From: Chloroflexaceae bacterium
GTDB taxonomy: Bacteria > Chloroflexota > Chloroflexia > Chloroflexales > Chloroflexaceae
Assembly (NCBI GenBank): GCA_025057155.1
Contig: JANWYD010000013.1
Location: 96,679-160,678 of the forward strand
DNA: 64,000 nucleotides
Reading direction: 5' to 3'
Position 1 is the stretch's first letter. The number at the start of each line of letters is the position of its first letter. Positions 9,601-16,862 of the stretch are shown here, one piece after another. A program made the position numbers and the translations under genes. Below the pieces are notes generated by a model, which was given only the letters and a program-made list of their open reading frames with translations, ran no database searches and had not been told where the DNA came from.

Positions 9601-9790
9601 CATCGTCAGGTACACGGGCCTCGCCCCACAGCGCCCAGGTGATGGCATCGAGCAGGGCCGATTTGCCGGCGCCGTTTTCGCCGGAGAGGCAGACCACGTG
9701 CAGCCCATCGAAACACAGCGTCGGCGCCTCGGTGTCGCTCGCGGCGCGATAGCACATGAAGTTGGCGAGCGTGAGCCGGGTAGGGATCAT
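6692..9790 (-). CDS. sbcC: SbcC/Rad50-type SMC ATPase
   Basis: A 1032-residue ABC-type ATPase of the SbcC/Rad50 family, the structural subunit of the nuclease complex that processes DNA double-strand ends and hairpins. The N-terminal half-ATPase has Walker A GENGAGKSALLDAI. Long heptad-rich coiled coils flank a central zinc hook, GVCPVCGSTLG (CxxC). The C-terminal half has the signature FSGGEAMRANFAIRIALSRL and Walker B LETLVIDEGFGVLD. I chose ATG 9790 (MIPTRLTLANFMCYR) because it gives the standard N-terminus; an upstream TTG would add nine atypical residues. No sbcD/mre11 nuclease gene is adjacent in this window, which is unusual because the two are normally paired. Confidence 0.93.
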   Translation of the reverse strand: MIPTRLTLANFMCYRAASDTEAPTLCFDGLHVVCLSGENGAGKSALLDAITWALWGEARVPDDDLISQGASEMFVDLEFCLGPQRYRVRRARQRGGVGRRGGQTPGKSQLDLFVHDGERWRPVGEHGVRETQQQINTLLRMSYQTFINASFLLQGRADEFTARTPAERKQVLADILDLGEYAALETRARERARAIDDQLKGLRGRISHLSAQADQAPFWEEQVLAAETHVARVEERYARTRDEHAAAAERLRLLETRAERRKEVQRLLAERRADLTRREQDLAALRARIASAETLLARSDEIHAGLRALAAARAEVERQDVLRERYEELSRRHADLRQQFAEEKAKLRERLHAAQARREDLARKAMRREMLLAELDGLARTLDALAPLVAERARCAGEAESLARQAAQIDDLLRRRVSLTATLQARREALQTACDTRRVELERLEAQLVQAERWRAELAAARADQTALDEAGDRLVTLRAAAQTALERLSALRAAAQAARNEREKLERNQALLDEGAGVCPVCGSTLGAEGIAEARRHYEAELERLREAEAVARRDGRQAETELAAARDTIAELEAKMNSLRASAARVESLERQLEAVPAWRAEAAARRAELDELRANLAADAIDPPTQAELAAIAADLDLLGDPQELAQMRRMLDERLAELDRQLHSRGQLEGRQEAYREELRHIEAELKDLPALTAEVAELQRVIDTNDFAHAVRDEGLAVRAEIEALGYDPEAHAAAREQARALRRWEDEERALVVAQEGLNRDRAILLQNEELRARDAADVERLTREDALLEQELRELPRTQSQLAELRQALSATDRELQAARRDHAEKSSYLRQARAAAAELEQARSEERALQERYSLFAELAEAFGKKGVQAMLIETAIPQIEDEANRLLGRMTDNQMHVSFEMQRDTKKGDTVETLEIRIADALGTRVYDAFSGGEAMRANFAIRIALSRLLARRAGARLETLVIDEGFGVLDAVGRERMVEAITSVQEDFKRIIVITHIDDLKDRFPTHIEVTKTPRGSRWEIR

Positions 9791-9810
9791 GGCGTTGCTC
9801 CCAGCGGGCA

Positions 9811-9839
9811 GGGGCAAGGGGGAAACCGGGTTTTGCCCC
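9811..9839. repeat. GAAACC/GGTTT palindromic repeat with extended stem
   Basis: GGGGCAA...GGAAACCGGGTT...TTGCCCC gives an extended imperfect palindrome just upstream of the sbcC start. Confidence 0.6.
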
Positions 9840-9915
9840 AGACGTTACAACTAATAAAGGGCCAGGATGTCTCTGGAGTGGCTACCTCCTCCTCGCTTGG
9901 GGGGCGACGTTCACC

Positions 9916-10818
9916 TCAGAGAATGCGTTTCCCCAGGATTGACAGGACCAGTTCGACCGCCAGTTCCGCAGTGGTGTTGCGTTCGTCGAGGATGGGATTG
10001 ACCTCCACCACATCGAGGCTACGCACCCCGCCGCTCAGGGCCAGCAGTTCCATCGCCAGGTGAGCTTCGCGGCGGGAGATGCCTCCGAAGACCGGCGTAC
10101 CCACGCCAGGAGCCTCGCGCGGATCAACCACATCGAGGTCGAGGCTGACGTGGAACCCGGCGACGTCCTGCGAGGCGTGGTGCACGGCCTCTTCAATCAC
10201 GGCGGCCATCCCCCGCCGGTCAATCTCGTGCATCGTAAATACGTGCAGATCCGAGGCGCGCAACGCGGCGCGCTCCAGGGGGTCGAGGTCGCGCACGCCG
10301 ATGAGGGCCACACGCTCGGAGGGCACGGCGGGAATGCGGCGGGCCAGGCCGGTAAGCAGGGGATGCCCGCGACCGATCAGGGCCGCCAGGCCCATGCCGT
10401 GGATGTTGCCGCTGGGGGTGGTCTCGGCGGTATTAAAGTCGGCGTGGGCGTCGAACCAGATCAGGCCCAGGCTGCGCCCACGGGCGCTGCCGCTGACTGC
10501 GCCGATGGCCAGACTGTGGTCGCCGCCCAGAATGAGTGGAAGGTGGCCCTGCGCGACCATATCGGCCACGGTTTCGGCAAGGTCGGCGCAGACTGTCGCG
10601 ATTGGTTCCAGGTAGCGCAGTTTAGCTTCGGGGGGTGGAGTCGGGCTGGTCTCGACCATGGGCACAGGCAGGTTGCCCAGGTCGCGCACATGGTAACCCA
10701 GCGTCTCGAGGCGCGCGCGCAGGCCAGCATAACGCATCGCGCTCGGCCCCATATCCACCCCCCGGCGCCCGGCGCCGAGGTCAATGGGCACGCCGATAAT
10801 GGCGACCGTCGGGTCCAT
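9916..10818 (-). CDS. rocF: Arginase / ureohydrolase family
   Basis: A 300-residue ureohydrolase, most likely arginase, which hydrolyses L-arginine to ornithine and urea. The binuclear manganese site motifs are intact: GGDHSLAIG, WFDAHADFNT, SGNIHGMGLAAL and the C-terminal SLDLDVVDPREAPGVGTP. The N-terminus (VAIIGVPIDLGAGRRGVDMG) matches arginases rather than agmatinases. A GAGGGG sequence lies about 12 bases before ATG 10818. No urease or ornithine genes are in the window. The nearest upstream gene, the ArsA-type ATPase, ends 38 bases away on the same strand and may share a transcript. Confidence 0.93.
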   Translation of the reverse strand: MDPTVAIIGVPIDLGAGRRGVDMGPSAMRYAGLRARLETLGYHVRDLGNLPVPMVETSPTPPPEAKLRYLEPIATVCADLAETVADMVAQGHLPLILGGDHSLAIGAVSGSARGRSLGLIWFDAHADFNTAETTPSGNIHGMGLAALIGRGHPLLTGLARRIPAVPSERVALIGVRDLDPLERAALRASDLHVFTMHEIDRRGMAAVIEEAVHHASQDVAGFHVSLDLDVVDPREAPGVGTPVFGGISRREAHLAMELLALSGGVRSLDVVEVNPILDERNTTAELAVELVLSILGKRIL

Positions 10819-10856
10819 ACCGTGAAGGTTCCCCTCTGGCAGGTTGCCGGCGGCGT

Positions 10857-12059
10857 TCAGGAAGCGGCGTCGCTTCCATTAGGCGAGTCGAGGGGCAACG
10901 TGTCTGGCGCGCCGAAGCGCACCTCCAGCACGCCATTGCGGAAGACGGCGCGCGTCGCGGGGCGCTCGGCCAGGGTCAGCGGGAGGATCATATCGCGGCG
11001 GAAGTTGCCGATCTCGATAAACAACTCATCGCCGCGCTTGGTCATCGAGATTTTGCCGACCTCCACATGCGGCAGAGGCAGGCGCATCACATACTCGTCG
11101 CCTTCGCGCACAATCTCCTGGGTCTTGCCGCGGAACTGCACCTGTACCGGGTCAATATCGCCAAAGATATCGCGGCCCACGCGGGCGAGATCGTCCAGGC
11201 CGGCCAGATCGCGGGCGTAGTACGGACACTCCCAGATCGGCAGCGGCCGGAAAAGATCGTACACCATCTGGCGGTAGCGCTGCTGGATGCGGGCCAGTTC
11301 CTGCATAAACGAGCCCTCTGCGGCGTCCGCCGGCAGCACCCGGTTGAGCACCACGCCGTCAATAGGATAGCCAAAGAGCGAGAGGTAGGTCGCCGCCCGC
11401 TGGGCTTCCTTGATGACGATCCGTTCCGGATTGACCACCAGGCGGTACGAACTCACCTCCGGGTCGGTGAGCGTCTCGCGGAGGGCCTCAACGCCCTTGG
11501 TGAGGCGCTCAAGGGTGGCGAACACATCCGCGGCAGGCATAAGTTGTTTGACCAGCGGGCGGGCGGCCTTGAGCGTCGTCGGTTCCCAGTCCATCACGCG
11601 GGCGGCATACCACTGGAAGGTCTCGGGCATGGTCAGCAGGCGCACCGTTTCGCCGGTAGGCGCGGCGTCAACGACAACAACGTCGAATTCGCCCGTCTTG
11701 GCCTGGCGGCGGATGTGCAACAGGCTGACGACCTCTTCCATGCCCGGAATAATCGCCAGCTCCTCGGCGGCGACATCATCCACGCCACGGCGGCGGAGCA
11801 GGGTGGAGAGGTAGCCACGCAACTCGCCCCAGTGCTCGCGCACCTCATCGAGCACATTGATCTCCTGGCCCCACAACCGGTCGGTGAGCGGCGTAGGGAG
11901 GGAGCCGAGGGGCGCATCGAGGGCATCGGCGAGACTGTGGGCCACATCGGTGCTGACGACCAGCGTCCGATAGCCGAGTTCCGCCGCGCGCACGGCTGTT
12001 GCCGCCGAGGTAGTGGTTTTTCCGACGCCGCCTTTGCCGAGGTAGAGGATCAGCCGCAT
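10857..12059 (-). CDS. ArsA-type (TRC40/GET3-like) ATPase with HSP20-like C-terminus
   Basis: A 400-residue single-domain ArsA-family ATPase. The deviant P-loop LGKGGVGKTTTSAATAVRAA sits at the N-terminus, followed by VVSTDVAHSLADALD (A-loop/switch I) and VVDAAPTGETVRLLTMPE (switch II). The last roughly 80 residues (VMRLPLPHVEVGKISMTKRG and onward) form the alpha-crystallin-like domain found in ArsA homologues of phototrophs. No arsenic genes are adjacent, so arsenite export is not supported. A role in targeting tail-anchored or other membrane proteins is a family-based guess. Start ATG 12059 has AAGGAA nine bases upstream. Confidence 0.9.
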   Translation of the reverse strand: MRLILYLGKGGVGKTTTSAATAVRAAELGYRTLVVSTDVAHSLADALDAPLGSLPTPLTDRLWGQEINVLDEVREHWGELRGYLSTLLRRRGVDDVAAEELAIIPGMEEVVSLLHIRRQAKTGEFDVVVVDAAPTGETVRLLTMPETFQWYAARVMDWEPTTLKAARPLVKQLMPAADVFATLERLTKGVEALRETLTDPEVSSYRLVVNPERIVIKEAQRAATYLSLFGYPIDGVVLNRVLPADAAEGSFMQELARIQQRYRQMVYDLFRPLPIWECPYYARDLAGLDDLARVGRDIFGDIDPVQVQFRGKTQEIVREGDEYVMRLPLPHVEVGKISMTKRGDELFIEIGNFRRDMILPLTLAERPATRAVFRNGVLEVRFGAPDTLPLDSPNGSDAAS

Positions 12060-12230
12060 CGTCCGAGTTCCTTTTGCTAGAGTCGCACTGCCGGTCACGC
12101 CGGCCGGAGTAAAGCATATGGCTGCTGGCGCGTAAAGCCCTGTCGCGCAGGCGCCCGCAACGACCCGCGCAAGGCGCCGCGAGGTAGACGCACTAGCATT
12201 GTAATTCTTGCGCTACGGCGCGTCAAACCG

Positions 12231-12260
12231 TTGACAGGACGGCGGGCCGTGTGGTACCCT
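12231..12260 (+). promoter_or_regulatory. Probable sigma-70-type promoter for the histidine phosphatase gene
   Basis: A consensus -35 TTGACA at 12231-12236 is followed after 18 bases by TACCCT at 12255-12260. The coding start at 12295 leaves a leader of about 28 bases with an AGGAG ribosome binding site. The -10 match is weak. Confidence 0.45.
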
Positions 12261-12294
12261 GCCGGCGCGATGAGCCATTTACAAGGAGCGTTAC

Positions 12295-12810
12295 GTGCTC
12301 AGCGATCTGTTTTTGATCCGCCATGGTCAGCCGGTTCACGATCCGCGCATTCCCTACCATACCCCTCCCGGTCCGGCACTCTCGGAGCACGGGCGCAACG
12401 AGGCCATCAGGGCAGCCGAGTTTCTGGCAAGCCGGGAGCTAGAGCATCTGTTTGCTTCGCCATTTGTCCGCACCAGCCAGACGGCCGAGGTGCTGGCGGA
12501 GCGTCTGGGCCTGCCGGTGACGTTCACCGCGCTGGTGCAGGAGCATGCGCCGGGCGAATCCTTTGCGCAGGTGCGCCAGCGCGTCCGCGAGTTGCTCAGC
12601 GCCGCCGAAGACTCGCCCTATGCGCGCATCGGGATCGTCACGCACGGCTCGCCGATTCGCGCCGCGCTGCTGGAACTGAGCAACGACAAGATTGACCTCA
12701 GCCGGCACGTGTACAGCGGCGGCAACCCCGCCCCCACCTGTGGCATCTGGCACGTGCACTTCCTCGATGCCTACACCCGCCGGTTTGAACTGGTGTTTAA
12801 GCCGTCATAG
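12295..12810 (+). CDS. Histidine phosphatase (phosphoglycerate mutase-like)
   Basis: A 171-residue histidine phosphatase. The catalytic RHG motif is in FLIRHGQP at residues 6-13; [20 protein letters not shown] supplies the second arginine and [13 protein letters not shown] the second histidine. Such enzymes are mostly phosphatases (for example of the alpha-ribazole phosphatase or GpmB type); the substrate is not evident. GTG at 12295 is chosen because AGGAG lies eight bases before it and the RHG motif follows immediately. A degraded toxin gene follows nine bases after the stop, then a sirtuin gene. Confidence 0.88.
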   Translation: MLSDLFLIRHGQPVHDPRIPYHTPPGPALSEHGRNEAIRAAEFLASRELEHLFASPFVRTSQTAEVLAERLGLPVTFTALVQEHAPGESFAQVRQRVRELLSAAEDSPYARIGIVTHGSPIRAALLELSNDKIDLSRHVYSGGNPAPTCGIWHVHFLDAYTRRFELVFKPS

Positions 12811-12818
12811 ACACAGTA

Positions 12819-13055
12819 GTGCGCAACGTGGAAATCATCGGTGAAGCGACGAAGAGCGTATCGGTTGAGGTTCGCGAGAAGCGCCCATCCATTCCCTGGA
12901 AAAGCAAGGCCCGAGTTCGGGACAGGCTCATCCATCACTATTTTGGAGTCAGCCTGGATGTGGTGTGGGAGATAGTCAGAGTTGAACTGGATGATGTGGC
13001 ATTCTGAGTAGAAGAGATTCTGACAGAGTTGGGCGAGCCGGGAGCCATGCCATGA
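12819..13055 (+). pseudogene. HepT-like (DUF86) toxin remnant with internal stop
   Basis: The translation from 12819, [20 protein letters not shown] then [20 protein letters not shown] and FGVSLDVVW, matches the C-terminal two thirds of HepT/DUF86 ribonuclease or AMPylation-target toxins, including the R-x4-H-x-F type [10 protein letters not shown] motif. The N-terminal part is missing. A TGA at 13005-13007 interrupts the frame, yet the same frame continues with VEEILTELGEPGAMP to a stop at 13053-13055, just what the family C-terminus looks like. No MNT nucleotidyltransferase antitoxin gene is adjacent. I infer a decayed toxin-antitoxin locus. Its final stop overlaps the sirtuin start. Confidence 0.7.
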
Positions 13056-13810
13056 CGACTGCTGATGCTCTTCCCCCGGAACTGGTCGCGGCGCTGCGTC
13101 AGGCGCGGTACGTTGTGGCGCTCACCGGGGCAGGGGTGAGCGCCGAGAGCGGCATCCCCACCTTCCGCGACGCGCGGACCGGCCTCTGGGCGCGCTATAA
13201 CCCCGAGGAACTGGCGACGCCCGAGGCCTTTCGCCGCAACCCGCGCCTGGTCTGGGAATGGTATGCCTGGCGGCGGCAACTGGTCAGCGCGGCGGCCCCG
13301 AACCCCGGACACCTGGCCCTGGCGCGGCTGGAGCGGTTGGCGCCGCGCTTCACCCTGATCACCCAGAACGTTGACGGGCTGCACCAGCGGGCGGGGAGCG
13401 CATCGGTGATCGAACTGCACGGCAACCTGCTACGGGTGCGTTGTTCGAGGGATGGCACGGTCTACACCACCTGGCCCGAGGTGGCCGATCCGCCGCCGCC
13501 GTGCCCGGCCTGCGGCGCGCCCCTCCGTCCCGACGTGGTCTGGTTCGGGGAAATGTTGCCGCCGGAGGCCCTGGAGCAGGCATGGCGCGCCGCCACCACC
13601 TGCGACCTGTTTCTCTCGATTGGCACCTCAGGGCTGGTGGAGCCGGCCGCCTCGCTGCCGCGCGCGGCCTACGCCAGCGGCGCGACGGTGGCGGTGATCA
13701 ACCTCGATGTGACCAGCGCCGTCGAGGAGCGCCGCATGTACGTCCACGCCCGTTCCGGCGAACTGCTGCCCGCCCTGGTCAGCGCCGCCTTCCCCGATGC
13801 GGACGCCTGA
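13052..13810 (+). CDS. cobB: Sir2-family NAD-dependent protein deacylase (class III-like)
   Basis: A 252-residue sirtuin that removes acyl groups from lysines using NAD. The NAD-binding motif GAGVSAESGIPTFRD is at residues 26-40, TQNVDGLH at about 104-111, and the catalytic histidine lies in ELHGN (about 123). Y71 and R74 in WYAWRR match the Tyr-x-x-Arg pair of class III enzymes, which favours desuccinylase or demalonylase activity. The zinc site looks degenerate: only C131 and the pair C151/C154 are present, so the fourth cysteine is missing. The start ATG overlaps the stop of the HepT remnant. The gene ends against a strong bidirectional hairpin. Confidence 0.92.
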   Translation: MTTADALPPELVAALRQARYVVALTGAGVSAESGIPTFRDARTGLWARYNPEELATPEAFRRNPRLVWEWYAWRRQLVSAAAPNPGHLALARLERLAPRFTLITQNVDGLHQRAGSASVIELHGNLLRVRCSRDGTVYTTWPEVADPPPPCPACGAPLRPDVVWFGEMLPPEALEQAWRAATTCDLFLSIGTSGLVEPAASLPRAAYASGATVAVINLDVTSAVEERRMYVHARSGELLPALVSAAFPDADA

Positions 13811-13827
13811 TGGGACCTGAGGGCGCC

Positions 13828-13924
13828 GTCGCGCGGCAGGGCCGAAGGATTGGCTGCGCCAATATCGGAAGAAACCGTCTGGTCCCGACCCAGGACGTGT
13901 CGCGCGGCAGGGCCGAAGGATTGG
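13828..13924. repeat. 26-bp direct repeat
   Basis: An identical 26-base sequence occurs at 13828-13853 and 13899-13924, 71 bases apart. It begins GTCGCGCGGCAGGGCC and ends GAAGGATTGG. The second copy forms the left arm of the hairpin at 13910-13944. Confidence 0.85.
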
Positions 13925-13944
13925 TGCAGCCAATCCTTCGGCCC
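13910..13944. terminator. Bidirectional terminator-like hairpin
   Basis: A perfect 15-base-pair stem, GGGCCGAAGGATTGG with its complement at 13930-13944, around a 5-base loop. It lies between the convergent sirtuin and methyltransferase genes, where a shared terminator is expected. No T-tract follows on either strand. Confidence 0.65.
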
Positions 13945-15062
13945 TAGCGCTTGCGAAACACGAACACATACTCGTGGCGAAAGACGTAGAAGCCGCCGAC
14001 AAGGGCGCGGTAACGCCACAGCTCCTGCTGCGCCCGCTTGCCTGCAGTGCCGTGGATGTCCTTGACCACGATGCTCTTAAGAGCGAAGCCGCGCTGCTGC
14101 ACGGCCTGCATCGCCAGGAAGCCCAGGGGCACCCATTCGCCGCGAGCGTACTTGTCGCCGATCACCAGCGCCAGGTAGCGCCCCCGGTCAAGCGCGGCGG
14201 CAACCCCCTCCACCACTCGCCCCAGCAGGCTCAGGAAGATATCGAGGGAAGGAGCGTTGGAGAGATCGCGCGGATCCTCGCTGAAGCGGATAATATCGTG
14301 ATAGGGCGGATGCAGAATGGCAAGCTGGGCGGAGGCGGCCCCGTGCTCGGCCAGCAGGGCGCGAAAATCGAGCGTAGCGCTGTCGCCCGGAATAACCGGC
14401 AGCGCCACCGCGAAGGGGTTCGGCTCGGCGGCCACCAGCCTGCGCGCCCGTTCGACCAGGGCAGGCTGCAACTCGACCCCCAGCACGTGCCGCCCAAGGC
14501 GCTGCCCCTCGATCAGGGTGGTGCCGGCGCCGACGAACGGGTCAAGCACCCACTCCCCACGGCGCGTGTAGCGACGCATCAACTGGTTGGGAATCTGTGG
14601 AACGAAATTGCCCCAGTAATCCGCGCGGTGCACGCCGCTGCCATCGCGGCGTTCAATGAGCCAGAGACTATCGGTGAAAATATCGCCGTATGACTTCCAG
14701 CGGTTCAGGTCAATTTCATTGATTGCCGCCATGCGCGCGCCGCGGGCCGCCTTGCATAGCCGTGCGGCGTAGTAACGGGCGCGTTCCAGGGTCAGGGCCG
14801 CGCCGATCTGCGCCAGCTCGGAGCGGAGCAAGGCTTCGGGAAAGACCACCGCCTCCTCATGGTCGGCGGCTCGCAGACAGCCTCCGGGCGCCACATCTGC
14901 GCACAGGGCGCCCAGCGCCGCATGCAGGGCGGGCAAATCCGGGCTGGCCCACAGTCCGTCAAGCGCCTCCAGAAACGCCTCGCGTCGCAAGCGCACCGAG
15001 GGCTCGGACCCCGCATTCGCGCCGTCGGGGGTCGCGGGTGCGGGCGGCTCCACGCTGGCCAT
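13944..15062 (-). CDS. DNA methyltransferase (N4-cytosine/N6-adenine type)
   Basis: A 372-residue class-beta-type amino methyltransferase. The SAM-binding motif I is in WVLDPFVGAGTTLIEGQRLG, and the catalytic motif IV reads ILHPPYHDII, with HPPY in place of the common (D/N/S)PP(Y/W). Motif IV precedes the SAM motif's partner elements in the order seen for N6_N4 methylases, with a target-recognition region of about 150 residues at the N-terminus. No restriction endonuclease gene is adjacent, so it behaves as an orphan methylase or an RNA/DNA methylase of other purpose. GAGGAA precedes ATG 15062. Confidence 0.82.
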   Translation of the reverse strand: MASVEPPAPATPDGANAGSEPSVRLRREAFLEALDGLWASPDLPALHAALGALCADVAPGGCLRAADHEEAVVFPEALLRSELAQIGAALTLERARYYAARLCKAARGARMAAINEIDLNRWKSYGDIFTDSLWLIERRDGSGVHRADYWGNFVPQIPNQLMRRYTRRGEWVLDPFVGAGTTLIEGQRLGRHVLGVELQPALVERARRLVAAEPNPFAVALPVIPGDSATLDFRALLAEHGAASAQLAILHPPYHDIIRFSEDPRDLSNAPSLDIFLSLLGRVVEGVAAALDRGRYLALVIGDKYARGEWVPLGFLAMQAVQQRGFALKSIVVKDIHGTAGKRAQQELWRYRALVGGFYVFRHEYVFVFRKR

Positions 15063-15142
15063 CGCGGTTCCTCATCTGCTGGTCAGAACACTGACGGTAT
15101 TGTAACACATTTTCTGGTTTCATGTCTCTTTGATGGCATGAA

Positions 15143-15171
15143 ATGCTAGAGGCTGTAAATGTATGTGTCAA
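15143..15171 (-). promoter_or_regulatory. Probable promoter for the methyltransferase gene
   Basis: On the minus strand a consensus TTGACA (15166-15171) is followed after 17 bases by TAGCAT (15143-15148). Transcription would start near 15136, leaving a leader of about 70 bases before ATG 15062. Confidence 0.55.
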
Positions 15172-15320
15172 CGTGAAAACAGGGACGCCCGGTTTCCCGC
15201 GCCCCTGCTCCGGCAGGGCCAGGCCCTTCAGGGTCATAACCTATGAACACGGAGAACCCGCGGGTTCCCCGCGTTCCGCAGGAGGGTCCGGGAGGGCTTC
15301 GTCCTCCCAGGACATCCTTC

Positions 15321-15998
15321 TCAGGGGGCCTGGCGTGTGGCGGTCATCGCGCTCTCGGCGGCAGCGCGAAAGGCTGCCGTGGCGGCATTGATCACCGCTG
15401 CCGGATCACCGCCGGCCGAGCGCACGATCTGCTCCAGGCTCTCGCCATTGCGTAGACGCGCGACGATGTCGCTCACGCTCAGCCTGGTCGCCTCACTGGC
15501 GGCTTGCACCAGAGCCGCCATAACTGCCCGCTCCTGGCGGTTCCCGATGCGGGTGTCAATCTTCTGGCCCAGTGTCGTGTCGTTAACCATCTCAGTCGCC
15601 TGAGCGGTCACGCTGGCCAGACGCTGGTCAGCCTGCTGCCGGGTCAGGCGCCCCTCGGCCACCAGGCGATCCAGGCGCTCTTTGACCTTCGTCACAACCG
15701 CCTGGACCACGGCGTCGCCGCTGCTGCCGTTGGCGGCGGCGATCTGGGCCAGGCTCTTACCGGCGCGCAGTTCGCTGAGTACTTGCTCGCCGGTCAGGCC
15801 GGTCAGATCGCTGGTGGCGCGGATCAGCGCCGCAGCCAGCCCGCCGCCGCGGCGGGAGAACTCCTGCTGCGCCGCGACCGGGGAGCCGGTCGGCGCGGGC
15901 GCAGCCTGAACGACAAAGGGAATGGCCACGAGAAGGGTGAGGGCCAGGACCGTGATGAGACCGAGACGGGTGAGCGCCGAGCGTAGCATACCTCGCAT
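15321..15998 (-). CDS. Secreted alpha-helical protein of unknown function
   Basis: A 225-residue exported protein starting MRGMLRSALTRLGLITVLAL, with a signal peptide cleaved near VVQAAPAP. The mature part contains two or three copies of a short helical motif: LTGEQVLSELRAGKSLAQIA then SDIVARLRNGESLEQIVRSA, and RLTRQQADQRLASV. Such 'L..G.SL..IA' helices occur in Chloroflexota and Actinobacteria secreted proteins of unknown role. ATG 15998 is chosen because AGGAGG lies nine bases upstream; in-frame starts further upstream would lie before that site. No enzymatic motif is visible. Confidence 0.75.
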   Translation of the reverse strand: MRGMLRSALTRLGLITVLALTLLVAIPFVVQAAPAPTGSPVAAQQEFSRRGGGLAAALIRATSDLTGLTGEQVLSELRAGKSLAQIAAANGSSGDAVVQAVVTKVKERLDRLVAEGRLTRQQADQRLASVTAQATEMVNDTTLGQKIDTRIGNRQERAVMAALVQAASEATRLSVSDIVARLRNGESLEQIVRSAGGDPAAVINAATAAFRAAAESAMTATRQAP

Positions 15999-16239
15999 AG
16001 ACCTTGACCTCCTGTACATATTCTCCTGCCGCGCGCTGACTTCGCGCGCGGGTCGTCCGTCCAGGCGGACCGACGCCCTCAGTCTAGCCGGCGCCTGTGA
16101 ACCGGATGTGAAGACGGCGTGGGACTCCTGTGAAAGCTGCGGCGGGCATCCCGCAACAATCCCGTGCGTCGGTCGTCTTATGGGCAGGAAAACAACCAGG
16201 GCCGCCAGACGCGGCCCATAGACCAGAAGGAGAACCTCT

Positions 16240-16521
16240 ATGGCGAATCGACTGGCGCGCAGCAAGAGCGATCGCATCCTCGGCGGCGTATGCGGCGGCC
16301 TGGCCCGCTACTTCGGCATTGACGCCACCATCGTCCGGCTGGTGTTTGTACTGGCGGTGCTGAGCGGCCTCAGCCCGCTCATCTACGTCATTCTGTGGAT
16401 CATCATGCCCCTGGAAGGCACGCAGGGGCCCGCGAACGCGCCTGCCTCCCAGCAGACCAGCATCGATCCGACCGGCGAGTGGCAGTATGACCCCTACACC
16501 GGGCAGCCGCTCAAGAAGTGA
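16240..16521 (+). CDS. PspC-domain membrane protein
   Basis: A 93-residue protein with a PspC domain: LARSKSDRILGGVCGGLARY then FGIDATIVRLVFVLAVLSG, followed by a second hydrophobic segment LIYVILWIIMPLEG. PspC proteins sit in the cytoplasmic membrane and, in the phage-shock system, take part in envelope-stress sensing. The C-terminal tail (residues 65-93) is polar and carries DPYTGQPLKK. AAGGAG precedes the ATG. No pspA or pspF gene is nearby, so stress-response function is only inferred. A hairpin 18 bases after the stop (16539-16557) probably terminates it. Confidence 0.88.
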   Translation: MANRLARSKSDRILGGVCGGLARYFGIDATIVRLVFVLAVLSGLSPLIYVILWIIMPLEGTQGPANAPASQQTSIDPTGEWQYDPYTGQPLKK

Positions 16522-16862
16522 TGGCAAAGTCCTGATGTGGGAGAGCTTCGCTCTCCCGCGCCTTCTCCGTTTGTGGGAGAAACAAGGGTTGCTCAGGAAG
16601 GGCCCTGTCGCCACGCAGGGGTTGCCCTAACTCCGTTCCCCCTGCGGCAAGCGTAGCCCGACCTTCTCTCGGCGTGAAGTCTTCTTCGCGCACAAACGCG
16701 GCTCGGGAACGTATACTTATGCTACGCGGGCCGCGGCGCTGCTTCCCGCGATGTTGTGTTTCTTCCATGCCCGCCCCGCGTTGTGCCGTGTGCTGGTTGT
16801 GCTCCGGCCCAGGGCCGGTAGTGATAGTGCGTACCCGCGCCTGTAGCACTGGAGGTGGCGTC
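16522..16862. other. Gene-free stretch downstream of the PspC gene
   Basis: About 340 bases holding only the hairpin at 16539-16557. I see no convincing gene; the YbaK-family reading frame extends into it, but without family similarity. Confidence 0.6.
16539..16557. terminator. Terminator-like hairpin after the PspC gene
   Basis: GGGAGAGC-TTC-GCTCTCCC, an 8-base-pair perfect stem with a 3-base loop, 18 bases after the stop. There is no T-tract. Confidence 0.5.

Noticed and set aside
16674..16862. Longer N-terminus for the YbaK-family gene
   Set aside because: The added residues have no family similarity and a GGAGG site precedes ATG 16863.
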